Source: Lachnospiraceae bacterium (lineage in GTDB: Bacteria; Bacillota; Clostridia; Lachnospirales; Lachnospiraceae). Taken from it: DNA of 29,913 bases. The position numbers and the translations under genes were made by a program. Of the stretch, positions 1 through 8,089 are shown in pieces; positions within the stretch are counted from its first letter, which is position 1; every line of letters starts with the position of its first letter. The notes below the pieces were generated by a model, which saw only the letters and a program-made list of their open reading frames with translations, was not told where the DNA came from and searched no databases. The stretch spans positions 1-29,913 of the forward strand of contig CAAGMZ010000017.1 of the NCBI GenBank assembly GCA_900771195.1. Reading direction: 5' to 3'.

Positions 1-3
1 AAT

Positions 4-22
4 CCGGGGCGAGAGCCCCCGG
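4..22. other. Short GC-rich inverted repeat at window start
   Basis: CCGGGG and CCCCCGG arms flank the loop CGAGAG. No T-run follows on the + strand, so it is not a convincing terminator. The bases that follow carry three copies of GTGACA (28-33, 51-56, 75-80) at about 23-24 base spacing. The meaning is unknown; the stretch may be part of a decayed gene that extends beyond the left edge. Confidence 0.35.
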
Positions 23-84
23 AAGTCGTGACAAAAAGGTGAATGAGTTCGTGACAGTGAGTGAGAGCAGAACTGTGACAGCTC

Positions 85-360
85 ATGGAATTTTTAACAA
101 TATTGGAAAACCGGGGCAGACCGGTGAAATTCAGACCGGATTTTACAATTATGAATAAGACCGGCGGAAAAATATTAATATTCGAGCATCTGGGAATGCT
201 GGATAATCCTGATTATGTAGAAAAAAATATAAATAAAATAGATATTTATGAAAAAAATGGGTTTCTGTTGGGAGATAACCTGATAGTGACACATGAGACG
301 GGGAAAACTCCGCTCAGCAGAGGCATTCTTGATTCATACATAGAAAAATACTTAATATAA
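85..360 (+). pseudogene. Remnant of a PD-(D/E)XK-like nuclease domain protein (5'-truncated)
   Basis: The 91-residue frame reads as the end of a larger protein. It has RPDFTI followed 13 residues later by FEHLGML and then a Tyr/Lys-rich helix (NPDYVEKNINK). This pattern resembles the restriction-endonuclease-like C-terminal domain seen after helicase or uncharacterised domains, where RPDF supplies the metal-binding Asp and the Glu before HLG a second acidic residue. The first ATG has no ribosome binding site, and the same frame upstream carries stops at 40, 52, 58 and 76, so the rest of the protein is missing. The most likely reading is a decayed 3' fragment. A functional stand-alone small protein is less likely. 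The family assignment is from memory of the motif and is tentative. Confidence 0.5.
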
Positions 361-368
361 ACGAAAGA

Positions 369-406
369 GTTGTTGAGCCGGATTTGAACAAGTCCGACTC
401 AACAAC
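369..406. terminator. Hairpin between converging genes (bidirectional terminator)
   Basis: Arms 369-382 and 393-406 (GTTGTTGAG / CTCAACAAC, plus CGGA / TCCG, with one C-A mismatch) close a 10-base loop. It sits 8 bases after the upstream remnant and 15 bases from the end of the XRE gene on the - strand. The flanking T-runs are short (ATTTCAATT on +, CTCTTTCG on -), so termination strength is uncertain. Confidence 0.6.
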
Positions 407-421
407 CTGACATTTCAATTA

Positions 422-721
422 TTACCTGCCTTTTTTGCTGTTTCTGAATACCGTTATTATGTCAATAATTGCGGCCATTTCCTCATCATTAAGGTCAGAT
501 ACATCAAGAGTGGCATTATAATCGAGACCGAGAATATAATCCGTTGTGACATGAAATATTCTCGAATATTTGATAAGTGTTTCATAGGTCGGCTGCCTTG
601 TGCCGGATTCATAGGAAGAAACTGCACTTGTGGTTACTCCGAAACGTTCTGCCAACTGTGCCTGTGTAAGATTATTCTGCACACGAAGATGCCTTAATTT
701 GCTTCCCATTGTACTATCCAT
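422..721 (-). CDS. XRE-family helix-turn-helix regulator
   Basis: A 99-residue protein with a Cro/CI-type DNA-binding domain: LRHLRVQNNLTQAQLAERFG, then TTSAVSSYESGTRQP as the recognition helix and turn, then the typical YILGLD end of the HTH_3 fold. The final 35 residues are short and charged (DLNDEEMAAIIDII) with no sensor domain, so it probably acts as a simple dimeric repressor. I chose the ATG at 721 because AGCAGGT lies just upstream; an in-frame ATG eight codons earlier lacks a ribosome binding site. It is transcribed divergently from rel across a gap of about 180 bases. TTGTTTACAA at 768-777 is an inverted repeat that could be its operator, but that is a guess. Target genes are unknown. 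Confidence 0.85.
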   Translation of the reverse strand: MDSTMGSKLRHLRVQNNLTQAQLAERFGVTTSAVSSYESGTRQPTYETLIKYSRIFHVTTDYILGLDYNATLDVSDLNDEEMAAIIDIITVFRNSKKGR

Positions 722-840
722 AATGAATACCTGCTTTCGTAACATATAGCATCAGTGTATAAAATAATTGTTTACAAATGGCGCAAAGCTATTCACAAAT
801 AAGGAAATGTGGAAATGTATCTGCATGAAGCAAAGTTTTA

Positions 841-869
841 TTGCTTTTTTAGTCATTTCGATTTACAAT
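841..869 (+). promoter_or_regulatory. Promoter of rel
   Basis: TTGCTT at 841-846 and TACAAT at 864-869 are separated by 17 bases, a good SigA-type match. The predicted transcript starts near 876, just ahead of the GGTGGAGG ribosome binding site. This supports the ATG at 903 as the start and excludes the longer open frame beginning at 768. Confidence 0.6.
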
Positions 870-902
870 ATTCTCTATAAATCACTGGTGGAGGCACTGC
901 TT

Positions 903-3185
903 ATGACGGATGAGAAAAATTTTAAACAGAGACGCAAGCTGGACGAAAGTCCGCTTTATCCTCCCAAGACCAATGAGCCGGAAGGACTTTTTGAAGAACT
1001 CAAGAAGTGCATTCTTATGTATCATCCGTCAACGGACCTTTCACAGATTGAGAAGGCGTACCATGTTGCCGAAAATGCTCACAACGGACAGAAACGCAAA
1101 TCAGGCGAACCGTATATAATTCACCCGCTTTGTGTTGCCATAATACTGGCACAGCTTGAGCTTGATAAGGAGACGATTATAGCAGGTCTTCTTCATGATG
1201 TGGTGGAAGACACGGATGTGACCGTAGAAGATATAACCAGAGAATTCGGAGAAGAGGTTGCACTGCTTGTGGACGGTGTCACAAAGCTTACACAGATAAG
1301 CTATGAAAGCGATAAGATAGACAAGCAGGCTGAGAATCTGCGTAAGATGTTCCTTGCCATGGCAAAGGATATCCGTGTTATTCTGATAAAGCTTGCCGAC
1401 AGGCTTCATAACCAGCGTACCATGCAGTATCAGAGCCGCGAGAAACAGATTGAGAAGTCCCGCGAGACCCTTGAGATATATTCCCCGATTGCCCAGAGAC
1501 TTGGTATTTCCAAGATTAAGGTTGAGCTTGACGACCTTGCTCTTAAGTACCTTGAACCGGAGGTTTATGCAGACCTTGAACGCAAGATGACGCTCAGTAA
1601 GGTCGCCCGTGAGGATTTTGTGAAGAATATAGTTGCCGAAGTCAAGGCACATATAGATAAGGCCGGGATTCAATGCGAGGTTGACGGTCGGGTAAAGCAT
1701 ATGTTCAGCATTTACAAAAAAATGGTCAATCAGGACAAAACACTTGACCAGATATACGACCTTTTTGCCGTCAGGATAATAGTTGATACCGTAAAGGACT
1801 GCTATGCGGCGTTAGGTGTCATTCACGAGATGTATAAGCCGATTCCCGGACGCTTCAAGGACTATATTGCCATGCCCAAGCAGAATATGTATCAGTCGCT
1901 TCACACGACGCTTATTTCTTCAACGGGACAGCCGTTTGAGATACAGATAAGAACGTATGAAATGCACAGGACAGCTGAATACGGAATCGCGGCACACTGG
2001 AAATATAAGGAAAATATAGACGGAACAAAGGGAGATGACCGTGAGGAGGCCAAGCTTACATGGCTTAGACAGATACTTGAATGGCAGAGGGACATGTCTG
2101 ACAATAAGGAGTTCTTAAGCCTTATCAAGAGCGATCTTGATTTGTTCTCGGACAGCGTTTACTGCTTTACGCCAAAGGGCGATGTCAAGAACCTGCCTGC
2201 CGGCTCCACGCCTATTGATTTTGCATACAGTATTCATTCAGCGGTTGGCAATAAGATGGTCGGGGCCAAAGTAAACGGAAAGCTTGTGACCATTGATTAC
2301 CGGATAAAGAACGGTGACAGAATCGAGGTTATGACATCCCAGAACTCCAAGGGACCCAGTAAAGACTGGCTTTCGATTGCCAAAAGCCCGCAGGCAAGAA
2401 ATAAGATAAATGCCTGGTTTAAGGCAGAACTTAAGGATGACAATATCATTAAAGGCAAAGAACTCATCAGCAATTACTGCAAGAGCAAAAATCTGGTTCT
2501 CAGTGACCTGATGAAGCCTGAGTTTATGGAGCAGACCAAGCTTAAATACGGATATAAGGACTGGGATTCGCTTCTGGCAGCAGTGGGACATGGCGGAATG
2601 AAGGAAAGCCAGGTGGTCAATAAGCTCAAGGAAGAATATGATAAAGCAAAGGCAGCGCAGATTACCGATGAAGATGTAAAGAACCAGCTTGACGGCAGGC
2701 AGAAGCCAAAGGGCAGCGGCAGCAGCAACGGAATTATTGTCAAAGGTATAGATGATGTGGCCGTGAGATTTTCCAAATGCTGTAACCCTGTTCCCGGTGA
2801 TGAGATAGTGGGATTTGTGACGAGAGGCAGAGGCGTGTCGATTCACAGGACGGACTGCGTCAATGTCCTTAATATGTCGGAGCTTGACAAATCAAGACTT
2901 ATAGATGCCCAGTGGCAGAGTCTGGATTATGAAAAGCTTGGTGAAAAATACATTGCAGAGATTAAAATTTATGCCACCAACAGAGTGGGACTGATTGTTG
3001 ATGCCAGCAGAATCCTTACAGAGAATAAAATCAGCGTGCAGTCTATGAACTGCAGAGTCAATAAACAGGGAGTCGCCACAATAGAGATGGGCTTTGAGAT
3101 ATCCGGAAGGGAGCAGCTCAATGAGGTTATAGGAAAGCTCAGGTGCATTGAAGGCGTTATCGATATAGAGAGAACGGCAGGTTAA
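903..3185 (+). CDS. rel: Bifunctional (p)ppGpp synthetase/hydrolase Rel
   Basis: A 760-residue RelA/SpoT-family enzyme that makes and degrades the stringent-response alarmone (p)ppGpp. The N-terminal hydrolase domain has the intact metal-binding pair H98-D99 (LLHDVVEDT) and LADRLHN. The synthetase domain follows, with RFKD at 317-320 and YQSLH at 330-334; RXKD rather than EXDD is typical of bifunctional Rel. A TGS domain (about 416-475), a Cys-rich zinc-finger-like segment (FSKCCNPVPGD and HRTDC, about 623-655) and a C-terminal ACT domain (about 685-760) complete the standard architecture, so full length is expected. The start at 903 has GGTGGAGG eight bases upstream. The hydrolase gene 4 bases downstream is probably co-transcribed, the usual rel neighbour in Firmicutes. 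Confident. Confidence 0.96.
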   Translation: MTDEKNFKQRRKLDESPLYPPKTNEPEGLFEELKKCILMYHPSTDLSQIEKAYHVAENAHNGQKRKSGEPYIIHPLCVAIILAQLELDKETIIAGLLHDVVEDTDVTVEDITREFGEEVALLVDGVTKLTQISYESDKIDKQAENLRKMFLAMAKDIRVILIKLADRLHNQRTMQYQSREKQIEKSRETLEIYSPIAQRLGISKIKVELDDLALKYLEPEVYADLERKMTLSKVAREDFVKNIVAEVKAHIDKAGIQCEVDGRVKHMFSIYKKMVNQDKTLDQIYDLFAVRIIVDTVKDCYAALGVIHEMYKPIPGRFKDYIAMPKQNMYQSLHTTLISSTGQPFEIQIRTYEMHRTAEYGIAAHWKYKENIDGTKGDDREEAKLTWLRQILEWQRDMSDNKEFLSLIKSDLDLFSDSVYCFTPKGDVKNLPAGSTPIDFAYSIHSAVGNKMVGAKVNGKLVTIDYRIKNGDRIEVMTSQNSKGPSKDWLSIAKSPQARNKINAWFKAELKDDNIIKGKELISNYCKSKNLVLSDLMKPEFMEQTKLKYGYKDWDSLLAAVGHGGMKESQVVNKLKEEYDKAKAAQITDEDVKNQLDGRQKPKGSGSSNGIIVKGIDDVAVRFSKCCNPVPGDEIVGFVTRGRGVSIHRTDCVNVLNMSELDKSRLIDAQWQSLDYEKLGEKYIAEIKIYATNRVGLIVDASRILTENKISVQSMNCRVNKQGVATIEMGFEISGREQLNEVIGKLRCIEGVIDIERTAG

Positions 3186-3189
3186 ATAT

Positions 3190-3822
3190 ATGATCAGAGT
3201 AGAACACAGTGTTATAGGAATGTGCGCAACCAACACTTATTATGCATTTAATGAGAGCACCGGCGAGGGCTTTATTGTGGATCCGGCAGGCGATGTGCCA
3301 AAGATTATCGACAGGGTTTCAAAGTATGGATTCAGACCAAATGCCGTTGTTGTGACACATGGGCATTTTGACCATGTGCTTGCCATGCAGGAGGTTTGTG
3401 AACATTATGGAATAAAGTCATATATCGGTGCCGGCGAAAAAGAAGTTCTGCGCAGTCCCGACCTTAATCTTACTGCTTCCTTTGTGGGTAACCCCCGGGC
3501 ATTTGATGCAGATGTGTATCTTGCAGACGGAGAGGAATTCAGCGTTGCCGGATATGTCATAAAAGTGATAGAAACACCGGGGCATACACCCGGCGGCGTG
3601 TGCTATTATATTCCGGATGAAAAAATACTTTTTTCAGGGGATACGCTTTTTGAAAGCTCTGTTGGAAGAACTGACTTCCCGGGAGGGAGCATGTCTGCAA
3701 TAACAAGAAGCATAAGTGAAAAGCTTATGGTACTTCCCGACGATACAAGAGTCCTTCCGGGACATATGGACGAGACTGATATCGGCAGTGAGAAAAAATA
3801 CAACCCATACTGCAGTCTGTAA
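3190..3822 (+). CDS. Metallo-beta-lactamase-fold hydrolase (glyoxalase II-like)
   Basis: A 210-residue MBL-fold protein. The zinc motif THGHFDHV is present, followed by ETPGHTPGG (third His), LFSGDTLFESSVGRTDFPGG (bridging Asp) and LPGHM (last His). This is the spacing of the YcbL/GloB-like group of thioester hydrolases, which often act as hydroxyacylglutathione hydrolase-like enzymes. Clostridia generally lack glutathione, so the natural substrate is not clear. It starts 4 bases after rel with AGG about 8 bases upstream, and ends 15 bases before hemZ, so rel-MBL-hemZ is likely one transcript. The length is normal for the short MBL hydrolases, which lack the C-terminal HAGH domain. Confidence 0.9.
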   Translation: MIRVEHSVIGMCATNTYYAFNESTGEGFIVDPAGDVPKIIDRVSKYGFRPNAVVVTHGHFDHVLAMQEVCEHYGIKSYIGAGEKEVLRSPDLNLTASFVGNPRAFDADVYLADGEEFSVAGYVIKVIETPGHTPGGVCYYIPDEKILFSGDTLFESSVGRTDFPGGSMSAITRSISEKLMVLPDDTRVLPGHMDETDIGSEKKYNPYCSL

Positions 3823-3837
3823 AACGGAGATGCCAAA

Positions 3838-5277
3838 ATGATATATATGAATATTAACACACATGATTATGAACATGATGTGCTTGTGTCCATCGGGGCG
3901 TTTTATCCCGGGGAAAAGATAATTACGGACGCCGATAAAAAAACTCAGTGCCGCATGAGCGTGTGCGTGACGGCAGAAGAGACGATTGTCACAGGAAAAG
4001 TTGATGAAGATAAAGCGGAAGAAATTTTTTCTTTTGCGCCTGACACAGACGATAAAAAACTTATCAGAAACCGCCTTAAGCGTGAATTATACGATATTTT
4101 CAGCAAACTCACAGGGAAGATTCTGCCCTGGGGTACGATGACCGGAATTCGTCCGGTCAAGATTCCCACACATTTAATGGAACAGGGATATGATGACGAC
4201 TATATAACGGCTCATCTTGAGAAGGAGTATTACATAAGCCCGAGAAAGGCGAAGCTGAGCCTCCAGGTAGCTCATACGGAGCAAAAGCTTCTGTCGGAGA
4301 TAGATTATGAGAATGGCTGCAGCCTGTATGTGGGCATACCGTTTTGCCCCACAACGTGCCTGTACTGTTCTTTTACCTCGTATCCGCTTTCCATGTGGAA
4401 AAACAGAGTCGATGAGTATCTTGATGCCCTTCTGAAGGAACTGGCATTTCTGGCGGAGTATCTTAAAGGGAAAAAACTGAATTCAGTCTATATAGGCGGC
4501 GGCACACCCACAACGCTTCTGCCGTACCAGCTTGACAGGCTCATAACATTTATCGAGGAAAATTTTGACCTGAGCATAATGAAGGAATTCACCGTGGAAG
4601 CGGGAAGACCGGACAGCATAGACAGAGACAAGCTCATGACGCTTAGAAAGCACAATATCGGCAGGATTTCCATAAACCCCCAGACAATGAACCGGAAAAC
4701 GCTCGACCTTATCGGCAGACGCCATACTGTTGAACAGATAAATGAGACATTTGCTCTCGCCAGAGAGTGTGGTTTTGACAACATCAATATGGATATAATA
4801 GTGGGGCTGCCGGGTGAAAATAAAGCAGATGTGGAAAATACGCTCTCTCAGATAGGAAAGCTTAATCCTGACAGCCTGACGGTACACTCCCTTGCAATCA
4901 AGAGGGCGGCAAGGCTCAACATAATGAAGGAGCAGTATGCTGATTACCATATTGAAAACACCGACGAAATAATAAACATGACATATGATTTTGCCATAGA
5001 GCAGGGAATGATGCCCTATTACCTTTACAGGCAGAAAAATATGGCCGGTAATTTCGAGAATGTGGGATATGCCAAGGAGGGAAAGGCGGGCGTCTACAAC
5101 ATCCTCATAATGGAGGAGAAACAGTCAATTTATGCCGCGGGAGCCAATGCCCAGAGCAAAATCGTGTTCAGGAATCCGGACAGGATAGAGCGCATTGAGA
5201 ATGTAAAGAATGTGGAGGAATATATTGAGAGGACGGATGAAATGATAAGCAGAAAGATAAATAGATTGAGATTTTAA
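3838..5277 (+). CDS. hemZ: Radical SAM coproporphyrinogen III dehydrogenase-like protein HemZ
   Basis: A 479-residue radical SAM protein. The 4Fe-4S cluster motif is C170-x3-C174-x2-C177 (PFCPTTCLYCSF), followed by YIGGGTPT (SAM-binding GGG/GT) and the INMDIIVGLPGE strand typical of HemN/HemW/HemZ. The roughly 165-residue N-terminal extension before the cluster, with TGIRPVKIP, distinguishes HemZ from HemN and HemW. Family members are assigned to oxygen-independent oxidation of coproporphyrinogen III to protoporphyrinogen IX, although the reaction has been tested in few of them. No other haem gene is nearby, so a haem role cannot be read from context. Start chosen at 3838 with ACGGAGA 7 bases upstream. 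The family is confident, the substrate moderately so. Confidence 0.9.
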   Translation: MIYMNINTHDYEHDVLVSIGAFYPGEKIITDADKKTQCRMSVCVTAEETIVTGKVDEDKAEEIFSFAPDTDDKKLIRNRLKRELYDIFSKLTGKILPWGTMTGIRPVKIPTHLMEQGYDDDYITAHLEKEYYISPRKAKLSLQVAHTEQKLLSEIDYENGCSLYVGIPFCPTTCLYCSFTSYPLSMWKNRVDEYLDALLKELAFLAEYLKGKKLNSVYIGGGTPTTLLPYQLDRLITFIEENFDLSIMKEFTVEAGRPDSIDRDKLMTLRKHNIGRISINPQTMNRKTLDLIGRRHTVEQINETFALARECGFDNINMDIIVGLPGENKADVENTLSQIGKLNPDSLTVHSLAIKRAARLNIMKEQYADYHIENTDEIINMTYDFAIEQGMMPYYLYRQKNMAGNFENVGYAKEGKAGVYNILIMEEKQSIYAAGANAQSKIVFRNPDRIERIENVKNVEEYIERTDEMISRKINRLRF

Positions 5278-5294
5278 TTTTTTTATGGTAGAAT
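5266..5294 (+). promoter_or_regulatory. Extended -10 promoter for the pyrE-pur cluster
   Basis: TTGAGA (5266-5271) and TAGAAT (5289-5294) are exactly 17 bases apart, with TG one base before the -10 (extended -10). The -35 overlaps the last codons of hemZ. The predicted start near 5301 gives a leader of about 42 bases that contains only a small GGC/GCC hairpin and the AGGAGG site. I see no PyrR-type binding loop or attenuator in it. Confidence 0.7.
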
Positions 5295-5342
5295 ATTCTC
5301 GGCATATTTTAAAAGCCTTTATTATAGGAGGTTTAAGACACG

Positions 5343-6017
5343 ATGGAAGCATACAAGGAGAAATTTATCGAATTTATGGTGGACTGCAATGTGCTCAAAT
5401 TCGGTGATTTTGTTACCAAGAGCGGAAGAAAGACACCTTTTTTCATTAATACGGGATTTTACCGGACGGGCTCACAGCTTAAGAAGCTTGGTGAATATTA
5501 TGCCAGGGCAATCAGTGAGAAATACGGGACGGATTTTGACATTCTTTTCGGACCGGCGTATAAGGGTATTCCCCTTTCGGTAGCGACCACAGTTGCGATT
5601 GACGAGCTGTATGGCGCAGAGATAGGATACTGCTCCAACCGCAAGGAAATCAAGGATCACGGAGATAAGGGAATCCTGCTGGGAAGTCCGATTAAGGATG
5701 GTGACAGGGTTGTTATTATTGAGGATGTGACCACTGCCGGAACTTCCATTCAGGAGACGCTTCCCATAATCAGGGCACAGGGAAATGTGGATGTTATCGG
5801 CATGGTAGTGTCGGTTGACAGAATGGAGCGCGGACAGGGTACTAAGAGCGCCCTCAGCGAGATTCAGGAAAATTACGGAATTAAGACTATTGCCATTGTT
5901 ACAATGGCAGAGGTTATTGAACATCTTTATAACAGACCGTATAATGGCAAAGTTATTATTGATGACACCATCAAAGCGGCAATTGATGCCTATTATGAAG
6001 AGTACGGAGCAAAATAA
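5343..6017 (+). CDS. pyrE: Orotate phosphoribosyltransferase
   Basis: A 224-residue type I phosphoribosyltransferase that converts orotate and PRPP to orotidine 5'-monophosphate, the fifth step of pyrimidine synthesis. The PRPP-binding loop VVIIEDVTTAGTS lies at about residues 123-135, and the N-terminal FGDFVTKSGRKTPFFINTG matches the start of the bacterial PyrE fold. ILFGPAYKGIPLS contacts the phosphate, and length is normal. AGGAGG precedes the ATG. No pyrB/C/D/F lies in the window, so the gene is split from the rest of its pathway and instead leads a group of purine genes, with 12 bases to the next small gene. Regulation is likely through the promoter at 5266-5294. Confidence 0.96.
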   Translation: MEAYKEKFIEFMVDCNVLKFGDFVTKSGRKTPFFINTGFYRTGSQLKKLGEYYARAISEKYGTDFDILFGPAYKGIPLSVATTVAIDELYGAEIGYCSNRKEIKDHGDKGILLGSPIKDGDRVVIIEDVTTAGTSIQETLPIIRAQGNVDVIGMVVSVDRMERGQGTKSALSEIQENYGIKTIAIVTMAEVIEHLYNRPYNGKVIIDDTIKAAIDAYYEEYGAK

Positions 6018-6029
6018 CAGGAGGTCAAT

Positions 6030-6182
6030 ATGAACGAAAAGCTTTTTCTCTCAATCAAGAAAAACGGTGCAGGGGCACTGGCACTTGGAATCGTGACTAT
6101 CTGCGTAGGAATCGCAACAGGCGTTCTCATGATACTTAACGGCGCCAAGCTTCTGGCTTCAAAGTCGGACACATTATTTTAG
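6030..6182 (+). CDS. Small single-pass membrane protein (50 aa)
   Basis: A 50-codon frame with a perfect AGGAGG five bases before the ATG. The product begins MNEKLFLSIKKNG and then has one hydrophobic helix (about 14-41: AGALALGIVTICVGIATGV then LMIL), ending in a short polar tail. The basic N-terminus suggests an inside-N orientation. It lies 12 bases after pyrE and 17 bases before another small membrane protein, so it belongs to the nucleotide gene run. I do not recognise a family and assign no function. The strong ribosome binding site, tight spacing and coherent membrane segment make it a likely real gene. Confidence 0.75.
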   Translation: MNEKLFLSIKKNGAGALALGIVTICVGIATGVLMILNGAKLLASKSDTLF

Positions 6183-6199
6183 TAAGCAGGGGCAGAAAA

Positions 6200-6511
6200 G
6201 TGGCGAGACATAAGTATAAATTTGCAGACAGAAAGCCGACTGTGGGTGGCATTATATCAACACTGATGGCAACGGGAGCAGCAGTGCTTTTTGTGTATGC
6301 GGTCAAGCTTTCTTTTGACGCAGGAGGAAACGGCGGCATGACGGTAGGCTCCTATGCACTGAGCGCACTGGCGCTGTCTGTATTTGGACTTATCGTGGGG
6401 CTTTTGAGCTACAAGGAAACGGACAGGATATACAGATTTTCCTTTCTGGGGACGCTTGCCAGCGGAATCATGACTGTCATTCTTGTAATGCTTCTGCTTG
6501 CGGGACTTTAA
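6200..6511 (+). CDS. Three-helix membrane protein of unknown function
   Basis: A 103-residue protein starting at GTG (6200) with GCAGGGGC about 7 bases upstream. It begins with a basic segment (ARHKYKFADRKPT) and has three hydrophobic helices at about 16-40, 48-72 and 80-103, separated by short loops (DAGGNGG and SYKETDR). It resembles a family of uncharacterised small proteins common in Lachnospiraceae, possibly the one named DUF6142, but this is from memory and not certain. It stands between the 50-aa membrane protein and purE. The two small proteins could form a complex or a transporter subunit; nothing in the sequence proves this. Confidence 0.8.
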   Translation: MARHKYKFADRKPTVGGIISTLMATGAAVLFVYAVKLSFDAGGNGGMTVGSYALSALALSVFGLIVGLLSYKETDRIYRFSFLGTLASGIMTVILVMLLLAGL

Positions 6512-6550
6512 TTAAATTCGTAATTATCAAAGATAAAAGGAGATATTATA

Positions 6551-7063
6551 ATGGCAAAAGTTGGAATTGTTATGGGAAGTGACTCAGACCTTCCGGTAAT
6601 GCAGAAGGCTGCAGAAATGCTGGAAAAATTCGGAATCGAGTATGAGATGACCATCATATCGGCTCATCGTATGCCCGATGTTTTTTATGATTATGCTAAG
6701 ACAGCAGAGGAAAAAGGCTTTAAGGTAATCATTGCGGGAGCGGGTGGCGCAGCCCATCTTCCCGGTATGTGTGCAGCTATTTTTCCCATGCCTGTAATCG
6801 GAATTCCCATCCACACCAAATCTCTTGGCGGTGTAGATTCACTTTACTCTATAGTTCAGATGCCAAGCGGAATTCCGGTGGCTACGGTAGCCATTGACGG
6901 AGGTGCCAATGCAGGAATCCTGGCAGCTAAGATTCTTGCCACATCTGATGATGAACTCCTTAAGAAAATCAAGGAATATAAGGATGAGCTTAAAGACGGC
7001 GTAATGAAGAAAAAAGAAAAAATAGAGAGCGTCGGATATAAAAAATACATGGAGGACAAATAA
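6551..7063 (+). CDS. purE: N5-carboxyaminoimidazole ribonucleotide mutase
   Basis: A 170-residue class I PurE. The enzyme moves the carboxyl group of N5-CAIR to carbon 4 to give CAIR in de novo purine synthesis and works as an octamer. The nucleotide-binding GSDSD is at residues 9-13, and SAHRMP at 37-42 contains the catalytic His39. GAGGAAHLPGM is the second conserved loop. AAGGAG lies 8 bases upstream of the ATG. Class I PurE normally needs PurK, which is not in this window. The stop codon directly abuts the purM start, so the two genes are translationally coupled. Confidence 0.97.
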   Translation: MAKVGIVMGSDSDLPVMQKAAEMLEKFGIEYEMTIISAHRMPDVFYDYAKTAEEKGFKVIIAGAGGAAHLPGMCAAIFPMPVIGIPIHTKSLGGVDSLYSIVQMPSGIPVATVAIDGGANAGILAAKILATSDDELLKKIKEYKDELKDGVMKKKEKIESVGYKKYMEDK

Positions 7064-8089
7064 ATGGATTACAAGAATGCCGGAGTAGATATTGAAGCAG
7101 GCTACAAGTCGGTCGAGCTTATGAAAAAGTATGTGAAGGAGACCATGAGACCGGAAGTTTTAGGTGGCCTGGGCGGATTTTCCGGTGCTTTTTCACTTGA
7201 AGCGATAAAGAACATGGAACATCCTGTTCTCCTGTCCGGAACGGACGGAGTCGGAACCAAACTCAAGCTTGCATTTATCCTTGGAAAGCATGATACCGTC
7301 GGAATAGACTGTGTGGCAATGTGCGTTAACGATGTGGCGTGTGCAGGCGGTGAACCGCTGTTTTTCCTTGATTACATTGCATGCGGCAAAAATGAGCCCG
7401 AGAAGATTGCCACAATCGTAAAGGGAGTTGCGGAAGGATGTAAGCAGAGCGGATGCGCACTTGTTGGCGGCGAGACCGCAGAGATGCCCGGTTTTTACCC
7501 TGTTGATGAGTATGACCTGGCCGGATTTGCCGTAGGAGTTGTTGACCAGAAAGATCTTATTACAGGGAATGACATTAAGCCCGGTGACACTCTTGTGGGA
7601 ATCAAGTCATCAGGCGTTCACAGCAACGGATTTTCGCTTGTGAGAAAAGTTTTTGAGATGAGCGAGAAGTCGCTTAATACATATCACGAGGCTCTTGGCA
7701 GCACGCTTGGAGAAGCGCTCATTGCGCCTACCAAGATATATGTAAAGGCTCTTAAGTCAGTTAAGGATGCAGGCGTCAGGATTAAAGGCTGCAGCCATAT
7801 AACAGGCGGCGGTTTCTATGAAAATGTGCCCAGAATGCTTCCTGACGGAATAAAGGCAGAGATTCACAAGGACAGCTATGAGCTTCCGGTAATCTTTAAG
7901 ATGCTCGCAAAAGAGGGCAACATTGAAGAGAAAATAATGTACAATACATTTAACATGGGTGTGGGAATGGTGCTTGCAGTTGCTCCTGAGGATGCTGACA
8001 AAACGATTGATGCGGTTAAGGCGGCAGGCGAGGACGCATTTGTACTTGGTAAGACAGTAGCAGGTGAGAAGGGCGCAGTCGTATGTTAA
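7064..8089 (+). CDS. purM: Phosphoribosylformylglycinamidine cyclo-ligase (AIR synthetase)
   Basis: A 341-residue PurM, which closes the imidazole ring to form AIR using ATP. Family landmarks are all present: YKNAGVDIEAG at the N-terminus, GTDGVGTKLK for nucleotide and phosphate binding, MCVNDVACAGGEPLFFLDY, GGETAEMPGFY and HITGGGFYENVPR in the C-terminal half. Length is normal and no key residue seems missing. The start overlaps nothing and begins at the base after the purE stop; the 3' end overlaps purN by 7 bases (ATGTTAA), a typical coupled junction. Confidence 0.97.
   Translation: MDYKNAGVDIEAGYKSVELMKKYVKETMRPEVLGGLGGFSGAFSLEAIKNMEHPVLLSGTDGVGTKLKLAFILGKHDTVGIDCVAMCVNDVACAGGEPLFFLDYIACGKNEPEKIATIVKGVAEGCKQSGCALVGGETAEMPGFYPVDEYDLAGFAVGVVDQKDLITGNDIKPGDTLVGIKSSGVHSNGFSLVRKVFEMSEKSLNTYHEALGSTLGEALIAPTKIYVKALKSVKDAGVRIKGCSHITGGGFYENVPRMLPDGIKAEIHKDSYELPVIFKMLAKEGNIEEKIMYNTFNMGVGMVLAVAPEDADKTIDAVKAAGEDAFVLGKTVAGEKGAVVC

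Noticed and set aside
768..902. N-terminal extension of Rel (46 extra codons)
   Set aside because: The TTG start has no ribosome binding site, a good promoter lies inside the stretch, and GGTGGAGG directs initiation to 903.
1101..1700. 199-codon open frame on the - strand within rel
   Set aside because: It is a mirror of the rel coding frame, has no ribosome binding site and no recognisable motif.
2238..2846. 202-codon open frame on the - strand within rel
   Set aside because: Antisense shadow of the TGS to zinc-finger region; its composition follows the codon pattern of the real gene.
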